DNA of 64,000 bases, from the NCBI GenBank assembly GCA_002633005.1, contig NMRA01000155.1, forward strand, positions 517,536-581,535, given 5' to 3'. Each line of letters starts with the position of its first letter. Within the stretch, counting starts at the first letter, position 1. This stretch comes from Phoronis australis. Lineage: Eukaryota; Phoronida; Phoronidae. Of the stretch, positions 25,101 to 37,100 are shown in pieces. The translations under genes and the position numbers were made by a program. The notes under the pieces were generated by a model. The model saw only the letters and a program-made list of their open reading frames with translations. It did not search any database and was not told the origin of the DNA.

Positions 25101-28100
25101 AATCATCCATTTGCATAAAACAATCGAAATAAATTGACTAAGGCCAGTGCATGGTCACACGTTTAAAAGCGAAGACCAGCATGCTGACTTTGCAGTAGAC
25201 AGATTTGCTTGTATTTTTTCAATGCATATGCCTGGGACTATGAAACGGTAGAAACCTAAAGATGAAAAACAGTTGCAAATGATATACAGCAACCAGGGCA
25301 GATTTTATGAAATCAATTTTGTGAATCCTAAACTGTGCAACCCAATACTGCAGAGTGCCAATAGATCAACAGAATAACAGGAATCATTCCTCTCTCATAA
25401 CCAATTGCCATTACAAGAAATTGTTTTGCGAACGTCTGCTACACAGTGCTCAGCAAAAATCAAAAGCGAAATGAAAAAGACTTGCCATTCACTGCCAAGT
25501 TTTGGAAGTCTCTGTGATTACACCGGTTTCTCTGCTTCATCCTCAGGTAGATCGAGTCGGTTGGGCCTCGCGTCACGCTCCATGTGCTGTTCATGAAGCC
25601 CGTGGTACCTGAGAGCTGCGGCCAGTCTCCCTCATTCCCAATGACAAAGCTGATATCTTTAAAGGCTGCCTGGAAATGACACAAGAAACAAAGTTGAATT
25701 AAAAAATGTTCTCTCCAGACAAACAACAGAAGCAGCAAAATCACTGAAAACAATTGTACGTTCTGTTGTCTGGTTAACTCACATGATTTTGCGGTTACGT
25801 TACGCGTTCTAATGTTTCACAAACGGAACAGTGCAGTGCATTCATATGCCATAATCTCTTTTATGGTAAATATGGCAAGAGTCATCTCCCAGAAATTACT
25901 CTAAAATAACAGACTCCCAAATTTGGGACACCTAAATCCAACCCCAAACTGATTTTTTGATTCTGAAATATGGGACATGGTCGAATTTGGCATTGACCAT
26001 ATTTCCCAAATTTTGGACACATTGATTTTAGCGGCATTGGCTGTAATTCTCACATTTCAGACAGTGCGCTTTTTTGCACGATCAGCGATTATTTACAAAT
26101 TGCTTAACACTGCCGCTGATGTAATGTATTGACTGATGGTTGGTGTATATCTCGCACGTTTTCTTGGCAGTCGTAATCACAGACTCAAAATATTTGCCCC
26201 GCTTGATTGCATGGACTCTTTTTCACTATGCAAATGAAATGCATATTCTCAGACTTTTGCGTAATCACCACAGTGTCATGCTTTGTATTTGGATTAACAG
26301 CTAATCAATAAGCACCGGTGATGAGACCGTTGTGTTACAAAGTTGATAATTAATAAGCACCGGTGATGAGACCGTTGTGTTACAAAGTCGATAATTAATA
26401 AGCACCGGTGATGAGACCGTTGTGTTACAATGTCGAATCCTGGGTTTACAGCTTCAATTTTTGTTCTGTGAACCTGCAGTCCACTTATCTTCCTCTTGGC
26501 ACCCCAACCTTTGCCATGCCACGTGCCCAAATTGGAGAAATGATGTTCAATGTCAAGTTTAAACAGATTTTGTGAAAAGCAAAAATCCCTTTCCAAGTTT
26601 GTTGTGCAGTATATGTTAAAATGTTCATGTTGTAAATATATCTTTGTCTCCCAACTAAAATTTTATATACTAGCCTACTTTGTATTCTACCCATACTCGT
26701 CCATGTTACCGCCCAGGGCACTTAAATTGGGAATCTAAAAAACTCGAGGTTGGCCGTAAGCCGAGCATGGGCAGTTAAAATCAAAAAATTCTTGAAAAGA
26801 CGGGAGTGAGTGCTTACTGCACGGAGGACTGATTTTTACCCTCACAGAGTTAAACTGACGTCGGATTTCAAGTATATCAGTTAAAGTATACGTTGGCAGA
26901 TTGAAGCTTCGACAGCCTGAAGTGGAGTAGCCCACACAATACAGTGGCGCTGTGATCCCCAGCGTGATTGGGTTTTTACATACCTCGGTTGCTGCTCGTC
27001 ATCTCTTAGAACTAAGGTATTCCTACAAGTAGGCGTGCATTCAGTAGGACAAGTTTCTTGAGAGAAAAGCAAGATCACGCAAGACTCCACTAGTTGGCCG
27101 TATATTTCTAAGGGAATCAAGTGATTTTGTAAAGATTTGCTCCAAGCTAGACACTTAGGCAACCAAACATGTGCTAATGATTCACAGGTCTTAATACTTT
27201 GAACCTAGTTTGAACAATGGAACATTTTATATACCGTTGTACATTGTATATTTCTTTCTGAGTTGAACAGCTAACACCCTCTTAAACTATCACAGTTCGT
27301 TCATTAACTGGGAATCGTAGTAATCTTATGACAGTGGGCGTTTTTGAATCTTAGTTTTGTGCGTCGAACATTCACAAAAGCACAGACATTTTTAAGGAAG
27401 TCTCGATCATGAAAAATTGGGGGTGGGTGGTAAGCCGAGCATGGGCGCTTAAAAATGAACAATTGAAAATTTTGGGGATGGGCAGTAAGCCGAGCATGGG
27501 CAGTAACCTAGACGAAATATTTGGGCTCTCTCGCACCAAGGTTACGAATTTTGAAGCTTATGATCTAAAACAGAGCGTGAACCTATAAGTCTTAAGTCGA
27601 AGTTGCTCCGTTTCTATCTGTCCCCAGTCGCTTTTATGGGTCGTTTGGCCCATGGCGTGTTATTTGCAAAATGAAACCTGGGCCCACAGTGGAGATCGAT
27701 CTAAATCCGCATAAGCGTGTAGAAAATAAATTAGAGGACAACACTGCTATCAGGCCGGAGTGAACATAGGACAGATAAAATTACAACACCAGAACCAGGA
27801 ACTTAAAGGCCGAGATTATCGAGACGAACCACTTTTATATTAAAGTTTACTAAGCGTCGAAGAAGCTAACGCCTTTGTAGCCGGCTACTTGAACAGTCAC
27901 TTTCGTGTGGTGGTGTTTTGCGGTTAGAACTACATAGGCTCTACAGCGGTTAAATTGTGATCTGGCCTACTGCTACGTTTCGGAATAAAAACTCCAAACT
28001 TTTTTTGATTGAATATACCCCAGTCACATAAAGCAACAGTTCTATAATTGTCAAATAAACGTCTGGATACGTAATAGATCTAGGACAACGGGACCTCATT

Positions 28101-31100
28101 TACATGTATCACCTTGGCGGCAACGCCGTTTCGGCAGTCTGTTCGAGTGACAGGTGACTCATAAGTATGTCGCGCTGCCCCAGAAACAAACCAGGGTTAC
28201 ATATACTGCAGTCGCGTCGTCTGTTTGGTTTACGAACAGTTTAATGTGAAGACGTCGAGCACCAATGGATATTGCAAATAATCAGTCAAGGTGTGTTACA
28301 CGACAAATACATATATTTCCTATCACAAAGTTTGGTGAGTCGATTGTGTTCAGAGTCAGTAACGTCGCTGTTTATGTTTTTGAGGACATCGTGTGAATTT
28401 CTTGTCAGCAATAGCAATCACAAATCCGCACCGCTGTTCAACCAGTCAACCGCAAATCGAGACATTGTTAGCAGCCGACCGCATAAATTCTAAGACTTCG
28501 AACACTGTCGATTTTGCCGTCTTTCACACATTTCTCAAATTTTGGACAGACAATATTGCCTTTTTCTAAAATTTCGGACACGCTCAAAATAATGATTTTT
28601 TCGCTGTCCTAAATTTGGGAATTTTTTACCGCAACCAGACTATGCAAATGGCCAAGAGAATGATGAGTGATAGTACCCCTTCGAGTAAACACTCAGGGCG
28701 AATAGAAAAAACAAAGAATCAAGAAGTGGGCATCAAACTGAACAGAAAAAATCCGCAAAAAAATGATATTTCTTAAAATTCAGGACTAAACATTTAGTGA
28801 AACATAGAACCGATACAATATTTTCAGAAAAATGCAACCATAGACAGGTTCCTCTATCCAAAATTTACAGTGCCACAATGTCATACTTTGCTCATCAGCT
28901 TTGGATCAAACCACTCCTCAGGGGCATGAAAGTGTGCTCCGACAGAATCTCCCAGTAGCAGAACTCCCATGGGGTTTGTACCCTTGCACAACGTGTCCTC
29001 GAATGGCCGGCCATTATCTTGATCAATCCCCTGAAACAACTAGGCTTGTCTCATTATGTGATAACACACAACACAATGCAGCAAAGCAATGTCTTTTCAG
29101 AGGTTATTGTTCAGTCAGGTGCATTATCTAGTCAGTGCATTGTTCCTAGCGCTAATTTTGGGGATGAGTATTATAATATATATCAAAAGGAAATCTCTGT
29201 GCATCCTGTCATGTTTTGTACATACTGTCACGTGCCTTTGGCTTGAATCATAAAACACATCAATGCAGGAAATGACGCTAAAATGCAATCTGGATATCTA
29301 TTTTATAAAGCAAAAATGACAGAAATCTGAGAGTATAAAATTCATCAGGCTCTAGAAGGCAATGAGTGGAAATTAACTTTCCAAAATGGAAAGAGTTGTT
29401 AGTTTTTCCAAAAAACTGGACAACGTCGAAAATCAGTCTGGATGCACTAATTAAAATACACATTTCTTTTTGGCGTGACTCCATTTCATTTCTGGCTAAA
29501 TCTTGCAGGTACTGCTTCATCTCATCAAAATCGTGACAAGTTACCCTTCAAGTTCGTTCCCAATTGAACAATTAGTGTCTAGGCCCAATAACGTCAACCT
29601 CAGTCTACAATTTGACAAAAACGCTATTTTATTAGTTCTGACTAAACTGACAAAGATCACCTAATTTGTTCTCAAAATTAATTGTTTGTATGTTTTCACC
29701 TCAGAATTAAGCAGACATGGTATCGCAATATAATTCAAGAAAGGACAGAAGTACGGTAACCTACATGAATGCCATTGCAGTTGGAATCGTACCAAACATC
29801 AGAGTTGATTGGTCGTCTGCCGGGATAAACGCTTTTGTTGGTGTCAGAACAGTCTTTGCCCCTCCACATAGCACCTCGTAGAGTCTAAAACAAGATCAGC
29901 AATAAGACAATTAGCGTTATTAACCCTTATCCTGCTGAGCCTCTATTCAGACTTCTTTCCCTGTGTGCTGAGCTAAGTAGGTCACCACTACTGCTGTGCA
30001 CTAAGCTGTTATGGAGGTCACCCAGACTAATGACCTAACAATTTTAGATTGGAAATTTGAAGGGGAAATATTAAATTAACAGAAAGGAAGTCAATACAAA
30101 ACTTGTGCAGAATTTAATGGAGATTTTCACCATGTGCAAGTCTTTATCATAGCCTTGGTGAAAGCAAACTGATCCACTGTCATCCTCTCCCGTATGACTC
30201 CAGCCATGTAATGAAACTATGTGTCTACACTTACATAAACCTGCCAATATCTCCCAAACTAGTAATCACAGCCATATGGTTTAAATTGGAGAACTGTAGA
30301 GGAAACTGTGAAGTATGAAATGCTGGTGGTCACGTATCTAAACAACATTCCAGGGCTCTTACAATTTCTGAATGAAAATCACTAGTGTCCAGGGGTGAGT
30401 GCACTCTCCTAGCGCAGCCCAGCTGTAACTTATTATAGTCGATTGAGTACACCCAACGCATTTTAATAGGATAATTGGCATGTCGGCTGACCTCGCCTAG
30501 CGCAGGATAAGGGTTAANTAAACTAATATGTTACACTATCGGACATTGTTATGCAACAAGTAGGGGTATCTCCTTCTGTGGGACACACTTAAACTCCTGT
30601 CCTTTTCTCAGGATAACCTGGATTTCCTAACGGACTTCAATAGGTGACATTTTCATTTTCAAAATTTGTTATTGTTGCAGGTTTTCACTGTTAAGGGGAA
30701 ATTATAGGAGAAAATATTGGTCATCTGTGATCAGCCAAAGCACGGCATCGAACCTGGAACCTCAAGGTCACAGCCAAATGCTCAGCTGGTGGAACCGGAT
30801 CCCATGTGATAAATGGTAGGTTGTGTTTAACAGGTGGAGCCAGTTCCCACGCCATGAGTGGTAGGTTGCATACAACAGGTCGAGCGAGATCCCATGCGAT
30901 GAATGGTAGGTTGTAATTTTATAACTAGTGAAGTCACCAGCCTCGATTTCAGTGAATGTCTTCCAAACAATCGTGAGAATTGCCGATTTGTAATAAAATC
31001 TCAAAGCCTAGCGTATTTTGTTGTCATATAGCTCTGGTCAAAGCTAATAACTGCAAGAAATGTATCCCATCCCATAACAATCCCCAAAAAATGCTTTATG

Positions 31101-34100
31101 CGGATGTAAAATCAATAATGTCCCTTTGATTTATTTATTATACAGTGACAAACCCATAAGAGAATGACTTCATCTAAGATGAAGCAGGAGCATATTGTGT
31201 CGATGCATTTTTTCGGCCCACAGGGAGCATAATGAGGAAGACATATATCTCACTCACATTGATCAGACTGTATCCATCTTGGTCAAAGTCCTCCCCAGGA
31301 TGGTGATTTTCAAACACCCTGGAATCAAAGAATTACGGTTTTCTATAGCTACCTGAGTGTAGAGTTCAGACAAATGATGAGTTTAAGAAATGCAATTAGT
31401 CACAATTTTCTTTCCAGAGACAATCTTAAATGGAACCCTGAGGCCTGTTTCGTGAACAGCCTATTCGCTCTTGGCTTTTGGCTAAAAATCCATCTACGGA
31501 CAGCTCAGCTTCATTCACGAAAACAGGCCAAGGCTGAAAGTCAAAAACCTATATACAACTTGGAAGTCAAAAGATAGAAATCCATAGTCTGCTCAACTAG
31601 ACAAATGGTTTTGAAAAACACAAAAGATAAAAAATCACATTCTGGCTATTTGCAGTCAGATTTCTGACTTTTGGCTAAAGTCAAAAGACAAAAGTCAAGA
31701 AACAGGCCCGGCCCCACCAGGTGTTCAGTCATAGTCACTTACTGATAGCATGCAGTCAGTTACCTGCAGTACAGAACTAGGATGAGAAGGTGATTACAGT
31801 TCACTAATTAAAATTGGGTTGTGCCTGTTTGGTCTGACACTATCAGTCTACCAACTTGTATAAAATGGAGATTTAGCCAATTGAAAGTGGTCCTGGTCTG
31901 AGCTAGACTCATTTTGAAAGCTCCCCTCCCAGTTTTACAAAAAAGTGCCAGCCAAAATCATTTTTTAGGATTATGTTCTTTAAAAGTACAGCCAAAATTT
32001 TCAAGAACATGTTCCTGGCATCTCCAGCTTTTTAATCAATTTAATACACTTCAAAAAGGCTTTTTACAGAATGCAAATCGCTGAAGTAAGTTAAAGCCAT
32101 GCCAGGTAGAAGAACACCTATGTTCAAGTTACTCAATGTGATGAACAAACTGAGGGCTTGGAAGTCAATGTCTTACTACAACAGAAATGGCTGACATACA
32201 AGGGAGACAATCTGCACAAAAAGATAACAGATGGTCTTTAAGGGACTGCTAAAATATTTCAAATTTACAGATGAATTGCCAACAAAGGCGTTGCTGGACA
32301 ATTCATATAGTAGACAAACTGCCAATAATTTAAGAATACTGGCTGGTATTTCAAGTCAACAAAGTTAAAATTTAACACGCAGGTAGAAAAAAAAAATCAC
32401 TGTCTACTATGCCAGTGCCACTGAGTTGAATCTTCGGATCTCAAATGCGTGTCCTCTCATAGCACTTTCAGGCTCACCACTGAATGATGGCCTCGTGGAA
32501 AAGCAAAATAAGTTTCTGAAGGAGCCTCTCCACTTTTTTCCGAAAGAGCTTTTTGTGGATGAAAAAACACTCTGGGAAAATGGTCATTTCCGAAAGAGCC
32601 CTTATTTGCATTTTTACACTCAATTTTCCGAGATGAAGTGAATTTCATTTCATTTAATTGGAAGGCAATTTTGTTAAATAAATGCATTATGAGAACTGTT
32701 AAAAATTCTGTAAAAAACTTTTTATGGGAAAAATCCAAGATCATCGTTTTGGAAAATGTTTATTAAATTGGTTTGCTAAAATCAAGTCGAAAAAGGATCT
32801 CTTACCCACCATGACGATGTTTGATCGATACAATGAGGTCTGAAATTTCACACTGATCTCATACCTGTTCTTAAAAAGTAGGAACATTGACAACTGCCTA
32901 TGGTGGAAATTAGTAATTATTAAGAACTTACTCTTTAAACACCTCACACAGCCTTGAAATAACAGGTAACTTGCAGACATCGAAAAACTTCATATCAGTC
33001 AGACCACGCTGCAATACAAGCACGATAACATCTTTAAAGATGTTAAGAACCTGGGTTCTGTTGACTTAGACTATGTACGTAACATTTCAATAAAATAGTT
33101 TATTACTCAGACCAGAAATTATTCCAGGGCTTGAGAAGAAAATTTAACATATACAAAGTATGTGGTTGTAACTGTGGTCGATTTAAATGTTTGACTTAAT
33201 ACCCAAATCCATTTTCAGTTGATACACCCAGGGAGCTTTCCTCAACAGTAAAATGGTAAAATGGTAAAATGCATTGTCAGAGCTGGTGGAGCAGAAACTG
33301 GTCACGAAATAAACTGAACTTCTAATTCAAGCCTCACACTGTCACTGTGATCAATACGAAATGCTTATTTGCAATGGACCCATCTAAAAACCCTAAATGG
33401 ACAACAATGCCACTTTAGTGGCTTTAAATGATAACCAGCTAGTACCTACGGTTTTTTGTTGCCATGCTTTGAATGGTTAGCCAGAGCTATTATAACGCAC
33501 GAAGCTACAAATAAACCTAATACAGATAAAAATGACAGCTATAAGAAAACCAAATTAAATAAACAACTCTTGATTGGGGACCACATTTTGCCAACATTGT
33601 TTAAAAAATGAAATTAAAAATGATTGTGTGAAACTCACCTTTATCAAAAAGTTCCGTATTCTGTGACCATGTACATTTGATGAATGCTCGAAGCCATGCT
33701 GAAAACAATTAAACATAAGGTGAATATGTTAGTAAAAACTGAATTTAGTCCAACAATGCTCTTACAAACATTATGTACCAGTTAATAATACAGGACGACA
33801 GTGGTTAGTCATACATGGAGTATGAAATTTTCAAGACATGCAAAAATTGTGGCTAATACCCAACCCTGAAAAATTCTAATGAAGCACCCATGACTCACCA
33901 AAGCAATCACGATAGTTTTTCAATTTAAGCGCACAGGGCAATAACCCATGTAATTATGGTACTTCTCGTCTCGACCATATCATAAAGTTCTAGGACCGTC
34001 ACAGAAAGTTCCAAGCTCATTACTTAACTCGAGATGTGATCAAACAGTAACCTCAGGGTTGATTGTTTTCAATAAAACACTGTAAGGTCTTTATAATAAC

Positions 34101-37100
34101 AGCCACTGACTGCGACTTGGACAAAAATTGCAAGTCTTAAGAATATTTGACAACTGACATTTTGAATATGAATGTATTGAACTCTGTCAAAGTTATGATA
34201 TTTTTATCCAAGATTTCAAAATCTTGAAGGTCTACAAAATTGTTGCCTTCATGGGAGGCCTGTGCACAGTCTACTAGTATGCAAATTCAATGTGACTCGA
34301 CCATCAAGTAATGGTTCACATAACAGTTTGGACAGATCAAAAAGTTTTTTTAAAATCTTACAGTTGATACAGGTAATAAACATAAAATGTTCGCAATTTA
34401 TTCACCAAATTATTTATCACTTTTTGAAAACACAGCAAAAAAAATTCAACACAGTTTATTGTACAATTTCCAAATAGCAGTAAAGAAGCATGAGCAAAAA
34501 ATTGCAAGTAACACCAACAGACAAAAAATAATAAAATCTTCTCTACCTTTCTTTTGGGATACAAATAGCATGTCTTCTGACCAGGTTCAGTGTAACACAA
34601 GGAGATTTTATGACATATCACATCTGGGGTTTCCTTTCGTTCTAACCTAAAGAGACAGAAAACTATAATGTTATCTCACCTTGGAAACCAGTACAAAACA
34701 CAAACATGACCTACAAATCGCAGGACGCCAATTCTGTTCTTCATTTTTGCTAATTCACAGAAATAACTTGGACTTTCACATCTTTTTACTTGCTCGACAT
34801 GTCACTGTCATAAACTACAGCAAAGGGATAATTTAAAAGTGCCACTATTCAACACTATTTGAATTGTCTCAGAAAGCATACAAAACTCCAACTTTTCAAA
34901 CACGGCCCAAGATATAAACATGGTTGAGAGCTTTCCACACATGGCCCAAGGTTTGCTAACATGGTTGGGAGATTTTCAAACATGGAACTTTTCATACATG
35001 GCATGAAAAGTGAACCATATTTACAATGAGAACACTGTAGTGGTCACAATGTGAAAATGGCCATATTTAGCTCATCGGATTTATATGAAACTTTCCGGTA
35101 CCATGCTTTAGGCACTGTACTCAACAAATGTAAGGATTTGTCTTTAAAATGTTCCACTTTAAAATTTATACATTTCCACATATTTTGCTAAATGCTCAGA
35201 CATTTCAATAAGGTGCTACACCAACTTTCCCTTGGGTAATGTGTGCTGGGTTGAGAACTATTGTTGCACAATTTGAACAGTAAATGACCCTGCAATTTTT
35301 CACAAAATATGGCCGACAAGTGAAATTATATTTCTCTAAATTTCTTCTAAAAATAAAGATTAAGAAAATTTTAGCCTATCAATAGCATAGTTTGTATGGC
35401 TTATGTCACAAAAACAACACTGGGTAAAGTTTCCACAATTCAGAGCAAAAAATGGAAAGTGACTATTCTGGCAATTATTTTGTGTAAAACAAATGAATTA
35501 CCGAATGAACTCACAAACTGACCATGTGCTTTGTCAAGTGAAATGACTTCGCATTATAAATTAGGCAAAATTTAATGTTTAAAACAAAAATGAAATATTC
35601 AATTTCTTCCCACACTTTTCCCACAAATCACACCAAACATTGTCTCCATTGTTTAGGATTAGATAAAAACAAAGCTCAATAGCTCTCTTTCACCTCCTGT
35701 TCCCTGGGACGTATGAATGGAACCTAACAAGGCAGTGAAGCTTAATAGGAATCTACTTCATCAGATCAAGAAGAATGCAACTGTATTCAGAACCACCCCA
35801 GAGTTTCAGACACAGTGAATATAAAGGAAATGTTCCAAAGCTAACAAGAGCAACGTGGAGCGTTGAAATGCACCCACGAATGCACTGCAAACGGAGTGCT
35901 TAAACGGTTGTTTATTTGTTTCAAAAAATAGCCACTAGATGGCGAAAAAGCATCTAATCCATCTGAAAATAAGAACATGCCATTTACCAAATTTCATAAA
36001 AATCTATCAAGGAACTTCAGAGAAAAAAGGAAACCAGAAAAAATTGAAATTGCCACTATCGGGCACAGCATTCATTGGATCCACCTGAAAGAAATGTCTT
36101 CTGTTGTTAGCTTCATATAAATAAAATTACTAAATCTAATAAAGATCCTGCAGTGAGTTTAGGAGATGCAGCTATGGACCCCAAAACAAAACAAAACTAC
36201 AACTAGGAAGCGCCACAGTAGTCAAAATTGTCATGGTCAGCCATCCTCTTCATAGTAAAAACATACATGCCAATTTACACAATTATCCTTACAGTGGTTT
36301 GATTGATAGAGGGGTGGACACCAAAAAACAGACTCAAAAACGGCAAAAATGGCCACTAGGTGGCACAAACTACGTCAAATCCATCTGAAAATAATAGGAT
36401 AGCGTGATCTCACTAATAGATGCCTATATGCCAAATTATATAAAAATACGTTGAGGACCTTTGAAGATATAAAGGCAAGCGTAAAAACTAAAATTGCCAC
36501 TAGGGGGCACACCAGTAGTCGGATCCATCCGAAAGTTCGCTCATCCACGATAGGAACATATGTGCAAAATTTTGTGAACGTACGTCAAAGGCTTTTAGAG
36601 AAAGAGCAGCAGACGCCGCACAGACGGACGCCGCACAGACGGACGGACAGACGGACGGACAGACGGACGGAGATGACGGCACTGAATGTGAAGGAAATGT
36701 TCCCAAGGTATTTTGATAAAGATTGCAATAAAACTGAAACAGGTTTTGTGTTGAGCACTATTTACAAAATCATTTACAGTGGGTGTGAAGTTTCAAAAAG
36801 ATTAACTGCTCTGACACTAGTATGAGGAAATAGAGCCACCTGACTACACAACATTACCAAAATGTTTCCTCAAAGACAAATTAAAGTAAGGTACTATAGA
36901 CAGCGTTAAGTTCTAAGAGAGTTAATAACAGAGTAGACAATAGAACTGAAACTAGGAATTAATTTAGTACTTAGCTTCAACCATAAACCTCATCAACTTT
37001 GAAAACATTTCCTGCATTATTGCAAAGAATAATCAAATATATATCAATTAATATGCTCTCAATTATGTTTATTCAAAGACTGAATGGCTAAAAGCCTATG

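Noticed and set aside
26307-26437. CRISPR-like array
   Set aside because: A simple 45-bp tandem repeat with no unique spacers, in a eukaryotic intron.
30744-30754. tRNA gene on the minus strand, suggested by a B box
   Set aside because: No cloverleaf or acceptor stem can be drawn; at most a SINE relic.
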